A stretch of 64,000 nt of DNA from Clostridia bacterium (GCA_017436905.1 JAFSCF010000019.1:1-64000), one strand, 5' to 3'. Counted from the stretch's first letter, positions 34,993-46,000 are shown. Notes: generated from the letters alone by a model not told the origin. Made by a program: numbers and translations.

Positions 34993-35316
34993 ATGGATAA
35001 TATGGCAGACAAACTCAAAACTATGCTTGAAGACCCCGAAACATTAAATATGCTCTCTTCTCTATTAGGGAGTATGCAAAGCCAATCTGCTGAAACTGTG
35101 CAGGAGGAAGAGCCGGTTCCACAGACGTCAACCGAGCAGACAGACAATATATTTAAAATAAAGCAAATGCTTGAGCAAACATCAGTTGCAAACGACCCAA
35201 GAATAAATTTGCTCAACTCTCTAAAACCGTATATGGGCAAAAAGCGTATGGCAAAGATGGATCAGGCTATACGTTTGATACAAATATCTAAAATGGCATC
35301 AATATTTAAACCATGA
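34993..35316 (+). CDS. Small helical protein of unknown function
   Basis: The 107-residue protein has an N-terminal helix (KLKTMLEDPETLNMLSSLLG), a low-complexity acidic linker with Gln, Glu and Pro (about 29-48), and a C-terminal basic helical part (DPRINLLNSLKPYMGKKRM). I have seen this C-terminal pattern in uncharacterised clostridial proteins but cannot name a family. AAGGAGG precedes the ATG, 11 bases after the first gene. It is cytosolic as far as the sequence shows. Confidence 0.75.
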   Translation: MDNMADKLKTMLEDPETLNMLSSLLGSMQSQSAETVQEEEPVPQTSTEQTDNIFKIKQMLEQTSVANDPRINLLNSLKPYMGKKRMAKMDQAIRLIQISKMASIFKP

Positions 35317-35333
35317 TGAAAGGCGGAAGAAAT

Positions 35334-35699
35334 ATGTATAAGCGTTATTATGACGGCTACAATTCCTACCAGCGAAGCAACACCTCGTACAGCGGCGAGG
35401 TGGTAATCCCAAAAGAAAGCGTTGAGGAAACTTCTTTAGCAGAAACTATTGCAGAAACCGCATCTGCACCGGAAGATAATATAGAATTTACCGTTCACGA
35501 CAGCGGCACGGCAGTTGCGGCAATACCTAAGACATCAGTTTCGTCAATCGGCGGGCTCAGTAAACTTTTTAACGACATAGATATTGACGATATAATTTTA
35601 TTCGGTGTAATACTTTTAGTACTTAAAGACTCTGCCGATGACCCTCTGCTTATAATTATACTAACCGTAGTCTTTTTAGCGGGATTATTAGATGACTGA
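35334..35699 (+). CDS. Small membrane protein of unknown function
   Basis: About 121 residues: an N-terminal Tyr/Ser-rich stretch (MYKRYYDGYNSYQR), an acidic middle, and two hydrophobic segments near the C-terminus (about 82-92 and 100-116) ending LLDD. It probably sits in the membrane. ATG 35334 is chosen because AAGGCGG precedes it; an ATG at 35313 would overlap the previous gene. It is last of the three-gene cluster, which ends in a strong terminator. Function unknown. Confidence 0.75.
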   Translation: MYKRYYDGYNSYQRSNTSYSGEVVIPKESVEETSLAETIAETASAPEDNIEFTVHDSGTAVAAIPKTSVSSIGGLSKLFNDIDIDDIILFGVILLVLKDSADDPLLIIILTVVFLAGLLDD

Positions 35700-35705
35700 T
35701 ACATA

Positions 35706-35738
35706 AAAACCTCTTATGAATAATTCATAAGAGGTTTT
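35706..35738. terminator. Bidirectional terminator
   Basis: A perfect 15-bp stem AAAACCTCTTATGAA/TTCATAAGAGGTTTT around loop TAA lies between the convergent small-protein cluster and the esterase gene. Confidence 0.92.
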
Positions 35739-35741
35739 CCA

Positions 35742-36527
35742 TTATAACCTTTCTATCCAGTTGACGGCAAGTTTTATCCATTCCCTTACTTCGGGTACAC
35801 CGCCGTCGACACACACATATTCATTTGCAAGCGAAAGCCCATGGCCGCCCCTGGGATATATATGCGCTTCTGCTGATATTTTTTTATCCGAAAGCGCTTC
35901 AAGTAAGTACAGGCTGTTTTCAACCGGAACGCCGGCATCTTCAAAAGTATGCCATACAAATGCAGGCGGACAATCAGATGTAACGTGCTTTTCCAAAGAC
36001 ACCTTTTCCATGATGCCCTCATCGCCGCCGCAAAGGACATCTATAGAGCCTCTATGTGCTTTCTCGCCTGATGTTATAACAGGATATGATAAAATCATTC
36101 CGTTGGGTTTATTTAAGTTGTCTGCTCTTTTAACGGCAGGTTCGCTGCTCCAGTGCACACCAAGGCTTGCTGCAAGGTGTCCGCCGGCGGAAAAGCCGCA
36201 CACAATTATTTTATCGGTATCAACATGCCATTCCTCGGCATTTTCACGGACTGTAACAACTGCTTTTGACAAATCCTCAAGCGCTGCAGGGTAAAGTTCA
36301 TTTACAGAATAATACACAACCACTGCATTAAAACCTGCCGCATTAAAATTGAGTGCAATAGGCTCTGCCTCGCGTTTTGAACAATATGCATATCCTCCAC
36401 CGGGGCATATTACAACAGTTGGATATTTAGTATTACCTTGGGGATTGTCCATAGGGATATCTATAATATATGTTTCCATATACACATCGGATTTATTTTC
36501 TCTTAACTGAATTTTTTTATTAATCAT
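35742..36527 (-). CDS. Alpha/beta-hydrolase, acyl esterase type
   Basis: The 261-residue cytosolic protein has the alpha/beta-hydrolase fold of bacterial carbohydrate acetyl- and feruloyl-type esterases. It shows the oxyanion segment CPGGGYAYCSKREAEP, the nucleophile elbow CGFSAGGHLAAS, an acid in the DAGVP region and the catalytic His in PRGGHGLSL. ATG 36527 is chosen because GGAGA precedes it; the open frame extends to 36560. It follows the GH20 gene, so removing acetyl groups from sugars is likely, but the substrate is not known. Confidence 0.85.
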   Translation of the reverse strand: MINKKIQLRENKSDVYMETYIIDIPMDNPQGNTKYPTVVICPGGGYAYCSKREAEPIALNFNAAGFNAVVVYYSVNELYPAALEDLSKAVVTVRENAEEWHVDTDKIIVCGFSAGGHLAASLGVHWSSEPAVKRADNLNKPNGMILSYPVITSGEKAHRGSIDVLCGGDEGIMEKVSLEKHVTSDCPPAFVWHTFEDAGVPVENSLYLLEALSDKKISAEAHIYPRGGHGLSLANEYVCVDGGVPEVREWIKLAVNWIERL

Positions 36528-36552
36528 TGCAATTCTCCATTCCGATAAATTT

Positions 36553-36592
36553 AAAAGCAAGATTTCCGTTCATTGGAAATCTCGCTTTTAGT
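36553..36592 (-). terminator. Terminator of the GH20 gene
   Basis: On the minus strand AAAAGCGAGATTTCC and GGAAATCTTGCTTTT form a 15-bp stem with one G-U and loop AATGAAC, ending in T residues. It overlaps the upstream end of the esterase open frame and supports the later esterase start. Confidence 0.85.
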
Positions 36593-36625
36593 ATACCACA
36601 TAATATTTACCTTTTCAAGTACAAA

Positions 36626-38518
36626 TTAATCGGTAAGTGCAGGTCTGTCAAATGTATTTACAGAGCCGACTTCTATCATGGCATTCGGATAGCCGTCAAA
36701 GTAAAGCCTTTCAGCCTCAAACTCAGGAATTGAAGATATTTCGCCTGTAACATACTGGCTCACACGCCTGATTGCAGTATCCATACGGGCTTTAAGTCCA
36801 CCGAACTTCATATCAAACTGCTCCCAACCAAAAGGTTTATACATCTTATGCCATAAGTCATAATACATAACGTGGAGCGTTTCTATATCGGCTTTTATGC
36901 TTTTAAGTTCGTCAAGCAATGCTGAAAGAACAGATTTATCCCCTTCACGATAAGCGGCGGTTAAGCGGATACCGATATCACACTTTTTATAGAGAATTCT
37001 ATAAAGAACTTTATGGATTTCGAATATGTCGTTCATATCGCCCTGGTCGCTTACTTTTTTAATATCATCATAATATTCGCGGTAATGCGATGCAAAATCA
37101 TAATCGGCAAAGTTTTTATCAAGCAGTCCAAAAAGCACGTCCTGATACAAAATCTGGATTGATGTGTTAATACACAAAAATGCTCGTGTTCTTGCAAAAT
37201 GCTTGATTATATCCTCAACTTCAAAATCATCGCAAGAAAGCAGCATAAACGCATCAAGGTCGTAACCTGTGCACGCATTGAAATGCTCTGCAAACAGTTC
37301 GTCGCTTACTTCGTCATTATATGTAAGTTCAGCCCAAAGTTGGATTGCAGGCAGATTTTCATAGAAATTAGTCTGCGTACCGCCGTTACCCCATATGGTC
37401 ATAAACGCTGTCTGCACACCGTGTTTTTTGCACGCAGAAAGCGCCGCACGTGATGCCATAAATGTTTTCTGAAAATTAGGCACAAGACGGTTCCAACTCC
37501 AGCACGCACCAGCAAATACAATTTCGTGTTCTAAACGTTTATGAGCCTCAATCATGGCATCGTATCTTTCTTCGTGGTCACCCTCGTAGTCCCAGTAAAC
37601 CATCTGCAGATTTTCAGGAATATTGTTTTTAAATTCATCAGGGAACTGTGTTTCGGGGATATAATAGTATTTTTCGTTATTGCAACTTGTAAAGAACATA
37701 TCGCTCCACAGCATAGGTTTATAGTTATACTTATCAACTATTTCAGAAACACGTTTTAAATGTGTGTTCATAATCTCTGTTGACGGAACGTATCCGTTTC
37801 GCTGGAAAAATCCGCCCGTACCAAGGTCAAACGCCTCGTCCATACCGATATGTATTCTGTCTGTTGCAAATATCTCACGGCAGGTTTTAATCATTTCTTC
37901 TATAAGTTCATATGTTTTATCCTCTCCAACCAAGAGTACGGTTGATGTGTCTTTAACATCGCCGAAATCACGCCAGCGCAATGCCGCACCGAGGTGAGCC
38001 AGCGTTTGTATGCACGGAATAAGTTCAATACCGAATTTAAGTGCGTATGCATCGATTTCTTTAAGTTCTTCTTTAGTATACGCACCTCGCATATAACCGA
38101 AATAAGGGTACTTTTCCATTTGATAGGTATCTTCTGTGTAGAGCATCATCATATTGATACCCATAAGCGCAGTTCTTTCAATAATATCTTTTGCGCTTTC
38201 TACAGTAAGTACAGCGCATCTGGAAAGGTCAAGCATATAACCGCTTGTTTTTATTTTTGCTTTTTCGGCAATCGAAAAATCGCTCTCTCCTTTTTTGAGT
38301 CTTGCAGTAAGGAAAGAAAGTGCCCTGAAAAACTCTACCTTATTGCTGTATGTGATTTCATAATTGCCATTATTTCCTACTGCTGAAAGCCCTTCTGCAG
38401 TTTTGGTGACGCTTACACAAATGCCATTATCATCAATATCAAAACCTACTCTTTCAGCCAAAAGAGATAATCCTTCTTTTATATCTGCAATATCACCTTT
38501 AAAATTTAATTTAAGCAT
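36626..38518 (-). CDS. GH20-type beta-N-acetylhexosaminidase (cytosolic)
   Basis: A glycoside hydrolase expected to remove terminal beta-linked GlcNAc or GalNAc by substrate-assisted catalysis. The 630 residues have an N-terminal domain (about 1-88), then a TIM barrel with GYMLDLSR, YTEDTYQM, and the signature HIGMDEAF holding the Asp227-Glu228 catalytic pair. About 260 helical residues follow. There is no signal peptide, so it acts on imported oligosaccharides or recycled wall fragments. GGAAGGTGA precedes the ATG. It lies between the exported-protein operon and the esterase gene. Confidence 0.88.
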   Translation of the reverse strand: MLKLNFKGDIADIKEGLSLLAERVGFDIDDNGICVSVTKTAEGLSAVGNNGNYEITYSNKVEFFRALSFLTARLKKGESDFSIAEKAKIKTSGYMLDLSRCAVLTVESAKDIIERTALMGINMMMLYTEDTYQMEKYPYFGYMRGAYTKEELKEIDAYALKFGIELIPCIQTLAHLGAALRWRDFGDVKDTSTVLLVGEDKTYELIEEMIKTCREIFATDRIHIGMDEAFDLGTGGFFQRNGYVPSTEIMNTHLKRVSEIVDKYNYKPMLWSDMFFTSCNNEKYYYIPETQFPDEFKNNIPENLQMVYWDYEGDHEERYDAMIEAHKRLEHEIVFAGACWSWNRLVPNFQKTFMASRAALSACKKHGVQTAFMTIWGNGGTQTNFYENLPAIQLWAELTYNDEVSDELFAEHFNACTGYDLDAFMLLSCDDFEVEDIIKHFARTRAFLCINTSIQILYQDVLFGLLDKNFADYDFASHYREYYDDIKKVSDQGDMNDIFEIHKVLYRILYKKCDIGIRLTAAYREGDKSVLSALLDELKSIKADIETLHVMYYDLWHKMYKPFGWEQFDMKFGGLKARMDTAIRRVSQYVTGEISSIPEFEAERLYFDGYPNAMIEVGSVNTFDRPALTD

Positions 38519-38544
38519 TTAATTCACCTTCCATATGATGTAAT

Positions 38545-38584
38545 ATATAAAAACCGCCAGAGCCTTAAAACAAGGCTCTGGTGG
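38545..38584 (-). terminator. Terminator of the exported-protein operon
   Basis: On the minus strand CCACCAGAGCCTT and AAGGCTCTGGCGG form a 13-bp stem (one G-U) with loop GTTTT and a TTTTTATA tail. It lies 13 bases after the last SLH gene. Confidence 0.92.
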
Positions 38585-38596
38585 TAGTAAAATCAT

Positions 38597-41251
38597 TTAG
38601 CGCTGGTCTTTGATAATTACGAAACCAACTGCAGCCATAAGGTTGCGGTAGTTTATAACATAATCTCCTGCTACGGCGTCTTTAATAGAACCTGCCGTTA
38701 CAGTACAGCCCCTTGCGCCGATTGTTAAAACAGTAACTTTACCATAGTGCGACTGCGGAATTGCATAATAGTCCTGAACAAATCCCGAATATGATTCATC
38801 ATCAAACATTATTCTTGTAAACATTCCGTCATCTGATATAACCTTACCATATGCAAGTTGAGCATTAGGCTCGTTTACAGACTGACCGTTATACCATGTA
38901 TATTTCCAGCCATCGGCAATGGTATATACTATTTCGAGTTTATCAATCTCGCCATCGGAGTTTGTTCCGTAACGGAAAGTATCGCCTGGTTTAAGAGAAC
39001 TTCTGCTGATGATAGATGTTGAGCCTACCGCTACGCCATTCACTATTGTTTCTTTATATTCGGTAATTGTTTCGGCAAGAGTAAGTTTCTTTTCTACACC
39101 CTCTACCATAACGTGCGCCTGATATACGTCCATTCCGTTTTCGTCTAAAACGCTTGTTGCGCTTATAACCGTAGCAAGGTTTTCACCTCTTGGAATAACA
39201 GAGGAAATATCGTTATCGTATATGATTACTGCTTTTAATCTTGGTGCTTCTGAAGATAATGTATACGCTTCAATAGTGTGTGATGTTCTGTCTTCCATAT
39301 CATTATATGTAATAGCGTTTATCTTTGAATCGGTATATTCGGGGAAGAGTTGGTTACCTTGTGAGTCGTACTGCTCGGGCATTTTAAACACTACTGATGT
39401 ATCATCAAAGATATACTTAGAGTCAAACATACGGCTATAGTAACTTGATGTACCCTTGGGGAAAATAGTTAAAAGTCTGCCGTCTTCATATGTTGCTCTG
39501 TCGGAAGTTGGAGTTTCTATAGCAACAACTGTGCCTTCTTCATTGAGTTTGTAACAGATAATTCCCTGAGGCAACGAAGCAGGGAGATTTTTTATTTCAG
39601 TAGAAACACCGTTGTAGTCTATTTTATCTTCTGCATATACAGTGATTGTTTTGTTCTGTGCGTTATAGATTTTAAATCCGTATCTTTCATTAAAACCGTT
39701 GGCGTCGTATTTACCGGTAAGCAAAAATCCTGCAATAAATCCGTCGTCAACACCCATTTCAATACCAGCAATATAACCGAATACATCTAAATATGCAGTG
39801 ATAGCATCACCTATATTTGCTGTATCGCCTGTATAACCTGCAGGGATTGGGTATAACTTTTCTGCTATTTCGTATACGGTTGAGCCGCCGCTTGTACCGA
39901 TAGATTTAAGTGTACCGTCAGCAATAGATTTAGATACATATACTTTTAAATATTTATCGCCGCTGCTTTTGTAGTATGAAATGGTGTTGCCCTTTAAAAT
40001 ACTGTCAACTGTAATCTCTGCGCCGTCGGCGTTGAGAATCTGCATAATTGTGTATTTATCTTCAGTTAAATCGAGCGAAGCCGAGCCTACTTTCATACCC
40101 TCGTCTGCTATATTTGTAGTGGCATTGACGCTATCAACAACGAAACTTATATAGTTTTCAATTTTAACAACATCGTAAGATCCGTTTAAATCACTGTCTA
40201 CAAGAGTTATCGCACCCTTGTTAAATCCGGTAATATAACTGCTATCGAACGCAACAACGTCGCCATTATACACAAATTTTACGTTTGTGTCAAGATTTGC
40301 CTTTTTAACCTTACCGTTTGCATCACTGTATGTTATTTTAAGTCCGTCAAGACCCAAGAATGTTTCTTTTGTAAGCGACAATACGCTGTTTTTATCAACC
40401 TCAGCATATACAAGCACTTTTTCGGTGCTGTCGTCCGCCTGATAATAAATATACTCTACAGGGCAACCAACCATATCAAAATACTGTGAATCCTCTACAG
40501 TAACCGCAAAGTTGTCAATCCAGATCTGATTTTTGTTTACAGAAGCACCATTAAGATTTGTGATGGCATTTGCATACACAACGCCCTCACCTTTGTACAT
40601 ATCAAGTTTTTCGGTTAAGATTGTGTGCCCCTCTGCCTTCTGCATATTTACAGATGATTCGCCATCACCTTTTATAACACCGTTTTCCATAAGTATATCA
40701 ACGTCTATGGCATTATAGATAAGACGGGCAAGGTCTTCGCCGTAGAAATAAGTCTGGTTTGTATCAAGACCTTTAAGCAGACCTAAATTCTGTGCTGCAA
40801 TTGCATATCCTGTGGGGTATCCGCCGTTTAAGTTGGCAATGTATTTGTATCCTAAAAGGTCTACAGTTACTTTTGCCGCCTCAGTCAAATTAACGGGGCG
40901 TTCAGGACGGAATGTACCGTCGCCATAACCGTTTAAAAGTCCCACCTGCGTAAGCAGAGATATGCCGCTACAGTAATCAGCGTCTGTAGTTACATCATAG
41001 TAATTTTGTGCCGCTGCTGTAGATGCAGGTACTTCGCCGTAAAGACGTGCTACGTATTTTGCAAATACACCTCTGGTAACAGGTGTATTCATTGCAAGGT
41101 AATCATCTAAAATACCAATTGCTTTTAAAAATTTAACTTCAGAGGATTCTGAAACTGTTTCTGTTTCGGTTGCTAATGCAATGGGCACACAAACAACTGA
41201 AGTCATTATCATAACAGCAATTAAGCAAAAAAGTGATATTTTCTTCATCAT
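38597..41251 (-). CDS. Large SLH-domain surface protein
   Basis: The 884-residue exported protein has a signal peptide (about 1-27) and three SLH repeats (about 35-205) with VTRGVFAKYVARLYG, the FRPERPVNLTEAAKV turn and the GGYPTGY segment. A long beta-rich region of unrecognised repeats follows to the C-terminus. It should be wall-anchored by its N-terminus and display the rest. Its ATG overlaps the stop of the preceding SLH gene by one base, so the two are translationally coupled. It is last in the operon, before a strong terminator. Confidence 0.85.
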   Translation of the reverse strand: MMKKISLFCLIAVMIMTSVVCVPIALATETETVSESSEVKFLKAIGILDDYLAMNTPVTRGVFAKYVARLYGEVPASTAAAQNYYDVTTDADYCSGISLLTQVGLLNGYGDGTFRPERPVNLTEAAKVTVDLLGYKYIANLNGGYPTGYAIAAQNLGLLKGLDTNQTYFYGEDLARLIYNAIDVDILMENGVIKGDGESSVNMQKAEGHTILTEKLDMYKGEGVVYANAITNLNGASVNKNQIWIDNFAVTVEDSQYFDMVGCPVEYIYYQADDSTEKVLVYAEVDKNSVLSLTKETFLGLDGLKITYSDANGKVKKANLDTNVKFVYNGDVVAFDSSYITGFNKGAITLVDSDLNGSYDVVKIENYISFVVDSVNATTNIADEGMKVGSASLDLTEDKYTIMQILNADGAEITVDSILKGNTISYYKSSGDKYLKVYVSKSIADGTLKSIGTSGGSTVYEIAEKLYPIPAGYTGDTANIGDAITAYLDVFGYIAGIEMGVDDGFIAGFLLTGKYDANGFNERYGFKIYNAQNKTITVYAEDKIDYNGVSTEIKNLPASLPQGIICYKLNEEGTVVAIETPTSDRATYEDGRLLTIFPKGTSSYYSRMFDSKYIFDDTSVVFKMPEQYDSQGNQLFPEYTDSKINAITYNDMEDRTSHTIEAYTLSSEAPRLKAVIIYDNDISSVIPRGENLATVISATSVLDENGMDVYQAHVMVEGVEKKLTLAETITEYKETIVNGVAVGSTSIISRSSLKPGDTFRYGTNSDGEIDKLEIVYTIADGWKYTWYNGQSVNEPNAQLAYGKVISDDGMFTRIMFDDESYSGFVQDYYAIPQSHYGKVTVLTIGARGCTVTAGSIKDAVAGDYVINYRNLMAAVGFVIIKDQR

Positions 41252-43017
41252 CAGTTACCCACCTCCATAAGTGCATTGTATATAATCTGTGCAGCCTCTG
41301 CACGTGTAGAAGAATCGTGCGGTCTATACTTACCATCTGCGCCGTTGATGAGTTTCATATTAGACATATACGATACGCAGTTCTGCGCATACGGTGATAC
41401 ATCTTCAAAGTCATCAAACATAACTTCAAGAGTATTTATAACTTTTACAAGATTCTGCCCCTGCAGAACTCTGTACAGAATAACCGCCATATCCTGACGC
41501 GAAATAAGTGCGTTGGGGTTAAATGTACCCTCTTCATTACCGAGAACATAACCTTTTTTGACCATTGATGCTATATATTGATAATACCACTGGTCAGGTG
41601 TTACGTCGATAAAGTCTGCGGTGGCGTGGCTATCGTACAAGCCATATGCTTCTACTACCATTTTAACATACTCGGCACGTGTTACCTGATTTGAAGGATA
41701 GAACTTGTTATCGCCACGGCCCGATACAATGCGAAGACCTGCAAGATAAGATACTGCAGGAGAAGCCCAATGGCCGGACATATCGTTGAAAGCAGATATT
41801 ATAGAAATGGGAGTTTCTGAAGGTAAAAGGCTTGAGCCGATGCTTACGTTTGAAGAAGCACCACCACCGCCGTATCCACCGCCTGAACTTCCGCCACCCT
41901 GAGTAGGCGGAACATAAGCGTATGCTGCATTTACAAAAGCAGTTTTAAATGCGGCAAGATTTCCCAAAGATGCTTTGATTATGTTTATCTGGTCACAGAT
42001 AAATGTTTTAACAGCGCTGTTGCCGATATATGAATTTTTAGCAGTCAGTTCGTTTTCCGTAGCAAACGCAATATAATCAAGGCTGTTGTCAATAACTGTA
42101 GCGATATCTGTGCTGTAAGTGGTATCTTTGATAGCCTTTAAAAAGATGGTTTCTTTAAAAGTATTTACTATAGATGCCACATCAGCATATGTTTTATTGC
42201 CCATAGCAATCAGCACAGAGTTTTTTCCTGCCGCATCAAAACCGTCGTAAAGTGCTTTGATGCTGGTTTGGGCAGTTATGTCAACCAAGGCAGAATATGT
42301 AGTGAATGCTCTGTTAAGTATAGTTGCATCGTTAGTCTGCTCAAAGATTTTTATAAGCGTATTTTCAGCCAAAGCAGAGGATACAACATCTGTAGTGTTC
42401 TTTATACTTGCTGCATTATTTGCTTTAAACAAGTTAATTGCCGCTGTAAGCACAGCGTTTTGGTTTGCAGGAGAAAGGTCGTTAAACGACGTTAAATCAA
42501 CACCATAATAAGACGGATCTGCAATAACTGGAGCAAAATCTGCAGTTGTCATTGATGCAAGTTGAGTTGCATTATTGATTTTTGCAAGGAAGTCATTAAT
42601 TGCAGTAACATTTGCAGTAGAAATCGCAATGTTTGCAATTATCGGCTGACCTTCAATTTTTATATCTGCCATATAGGTTGCCGCAGGCTCAGAGAACGGA
42701 AACTCAAACTCAAACGTGCCGTTTTCGTCTGCAGATGTCTGCAAAAGAACTGCAAAAACTTCAAGTTCGTTAACTCCGGGGGTATAGTCAGCAGCAGTTT
42801 TGCCGCTTTGCCATATTCTTAAGTTGACAAGTTTATCCTTGGCTTCTTCTATCTCTACACCGCCGAGTGTAACGGTTTGTACCGCTGTCAGCGTTGCATT
42901 ATCGGTAACAATATTTACACTTTGAGAGATATCTGCCGCCGTGGGAGCCGCATATGCCGTTGCTGACATAGAAAGTATCATCAACACCGACAAAATCATA
43001 GAGATTAGTTTCTTCAT
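41251..43017 (-). CDS. SLH-anchored surface protein with N-terminal Ig-like domain
   Basis: The 588 residues have a signal peptide (about 1-23, ending AYA), a beta domain (about 28-135), an alpha-helical middle rich in Asn and Ala (about 135-360), a Gly/Ser linker (GGGSSGGGYGGGG) and three C-terminal SLH repeats (about 395-588) with FNDMSGHWASPAVSYL, VTRAEYVKMV and STRAEAAQII. Here SLH is C-terminal, opposite to the next gene's product. The helical middle has no recognised family. It follows the heparinase gene by 25 bases. Confidence 0.85.
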   Translation of the reverse strand: MKKLISMILSVLMILSMSATAYAAPTAADISQSVNIVTDNATLTAVQTVTLGGVEIEEAKDKLVNLRIWQSGKTAADYTPGVNELEVFAVLLQTSADENGTFEFEFPFSEPAATYMADIKIEGQPIIANIAISTANVTAINDFLAKINNATQLASMTTADFAPVIADPSYYGVDLTSFNDLSPANQNAVLTAAINLFKANNAASIKNTTDVVSSALAENTLIKIFEQTNDATILNRAFTTYSALVDITAQTSIKALYDGFDAAGKNSVLIAMGNKTYADVASIVNTFKETIFLKAIKDTTYSTDIATVIDNSLDYIAFATENELTAKNSYIGNSAVKTFICDQINIIKASLGNLAAFKTAFVNAAYAYVPPTQGGGSSGGGYGGGGASSNVSIGSSLLPSETPISIISAFNDMSGHWASPAVSYLAGLRIVSGRGDNKFYPSNQVTRAEYVKMVVEAYGLYDSHATADFIDVTPDQWYYQYIASMVKKGYVLGNEEGTFNPNALISRQDMAVILYRVLQGQNLVKVINTLEVMFDDFEDVSPYAQNCVSYMSNMKLINGADGKYRPHDSSTRAEAAQIIYNALMEVGN

Positions 43018-43042
43018 CTGTCTTCTCCTTTTCGCTTATATC

Positions 43043-46000
43043 TTATTTCTCATAGTAAGGTATTTTTTCTGTACAGTAGATATGTGTTTCATAGAGTGAG
43101 TTCATCTGGTTGACAGTGTTTTCGTTACACTCTAACTTTACATACTTTGCCTTAACGGGTTGTTTGAACTTGAAGTCTTCAATTCTGTCGGTTTTACCGG
43201 AAGAATCGCCTCTCCACATTTCAGTCCAGTGTTCACCATCTTCGGATACATGGATAGCAAAGTGTTCCTGTCTTATATGTCCGCTTGCCCATGCAAGACC
43301 TACACCTGTAAGGTCGTAAGTTTCAGCAAGTTCATATATAATCCATTCTCCTGCACCGCTGCTGCACCAGTAAGTTGAATAGTTATTGTCAAGACTTACA
43401 TTAGGTTCATTTCCTTCTGCGTTAATCTCACTGCAGGTTGTGGTAATTACGTCTGCTCTGTTTCTGTCATCAACATTGATAATATCAAAATCAGCACCGG
43501 GAACCATATAATAACCACCACGGAAATAGAGAATATAAGTGAGTGAATCATAATCTGCAACGTATTCAAATACGTTTTTCATACATTCGTCCATAGGAAT
43601 GTAGAGTAAATCGTCAAAATATGCAGGTGCAACGGAAAGCGTTACCTTCTCGCCGTTTACAACAGCCTCGGTTGAGCCGATTGTACCTGTTATTTCGCCT
43701 ACACGTCCTTTTGCTGTAAAGGTTGAGCCGTCTATGCTGAACTCGCTGCCGTTTGTATAAGATGCAATGTCTTCTAAAACCAGCATAATAGTTTCGCCCT
43801 CAAGACGACCTCTGCGGTCATACGTTTTATCGTTTATGAAAACATCTACAGGCGTGTAATCAAGTTCTTTAGCATCATCAAGAATATCAAAAACTTTAGG
43901 CTCTATGCCAAATTCGTAATCCCAGTGAACTTTATATGTTCCTGATTTTGTACGGAAACGAAGTACACCGTGCTCATCTGCAACTGTTTCGCTTGCAATT
44001 TCGTTTCCGCTTGCATCTGTAACTGTCCAGCGACCTTCAGCAAGGTTTGTGATAATATATGAGATATCGCCTTCGCCATCTGCCGTTACTGTGAAATCTC
44101 TTGAAACCTTGCCTTCGTTCTTTTTCATAAATACGGCACGGTCTGCAAGGAATACTCCTACAAACTCGCCCTGCTCGTTTGAAGTAACCTCGTGATGAGC
44201 AATACTGTCGTCAGGATCGCTTACCTGAATAACATTTAAGAAGTAATCCTGCGCTTTTTTCTCGGCAGGTTTAACCTCAATTCTCCATGAACCGCTTTCG
44301 TCACCGATTGGCTGACGGTAAATTTCCAGGTTTGCCTGTCCGTCCCAGTATTCCATACCAGGACCGCCGACTTTGTCTATCTGGTATTTTTGCGGCATAA
44401 CAACTGTGTTTGTAAGTCTGCCGCTGTTGTGCCATTCAGTACGGTCGATGGTTACTTTGTTGCCCTCTATTTTAGGTTCTTCTTGTGAGTGGAGCAACCA
44501 CGACTTTGTAAGTGATGCATCCGTAGACTCTACTCTGTCAAAGATAATAAACGCCGCAGGAATTTCTTCATCAAAGAGGTTTAAGAACATATATGAACGT
44601 GTATAGTCTTTAACAAGTTCTTTTTTGTAGCCGTACGAAAGGTCGCTTTCGAGCCAACTGTATTCAGGCTCTTGCTTATCCGGACCGTAGTCATACTCAA
44701 GATTTTCGGCAGTTTTATTTGAGCCGCCCATAAATGAAGAATATGTTTTAATTGAATTGTAAGCACCGGGGCGCATTGTCTGGCCGCCGTATCTGATTTC
44801 TGATTTATTTGCAGGGTCGTATACCATAAGCACGTTATGAGCAATCGGCGTTGTAAGGTAATTCATATAATGGCCTGATCCCCATTGAGAACCCGCAACA
44901 TAAGTTCCGTCCTCTTTAGTATATGCCGGTGCCTCGTAAGAGCCGGAGTCGAGCGCCAGCATACCCTTATAATACAATGTAAAGTTTCCTGTTTCTACAT
45001 GGGTGTGCCCTGAGAAGTATGTTTCCTGAGGTTTCATTGATGCTAAAACCGCAGGTGAGTCTACACCCTCTTCCCAACTTGTACGAGCCATCATATTGCC
45101 GACGGGGGAAGGATAATATTTTGTAAGCGGGAGTTGCATACGGTTATTAAGTTCTACTGTTGTATCGTTCATAATCAAGTACAGCGGAGCAGTAACACCC
45201 GTAAGACTGCTACTTACATAATCTGTAGACGCTTTGTTTTTATAGTACTGCCATTTAAGATATGGGTCTTTATATCTGTTACCAGCCATAAAGTACAGAG
45301 CGTGACTGTTTTTAACGTATGTATTATCAAACACTTTTCTGGTTTCGTCGGAGTCTGTAAAATAGTGTCCGTCGGGTCTGCGCCAGTAAATAGATTTATA
45401 TATTGAATAGTGCGGACCTTCGGGGAACGGTTTCTGTCCGAGCGTTTCAAGCATATATGCACAGAACATTTCCCACACATAACGGAAGTCGCCATAGGTG
45501 GAAACTCCCTGAGTCATCCAATGTGACGGATAATACCAGTTAAGCAGCGGGAAGTAGTTCATATTAAGAACGCCTACAAGGTTATTGTATATAAAAGGCT
45601 TTTCATCATAAACTGCTATAGCAAATGCCAACTGGTCTCTGTAATACGGGTTTTCTACGCTATGACCTGCAGTTGTTGGAATATCCTGAGTTTCAACGTT
45701 AGGAAAACCGCCCTCAAAGTTGAGGGTTATGAGGTCTTCGCATTTTTGGATATATGTCGCTCTCTGTTCAGGTGTGAAAAGGTCGTAACACCAGTCATAT
45801 ACACATGATGTAGAAAATACTGCGTGACCTGCGCTACGCATTGTAGCGTCGCTCGCAAAACTTGTCGCAACCTGAAGTCTTTCAATATGGTTCATAACCA
45901 TCTCTACTGCCTGACGGCCCATTTCAACATCGCCGTTTACAAGGTAAAGAAATGCCTTTGACTGCATGATCTCTAACAGGTCTGCGCTGTATGACGCCTG

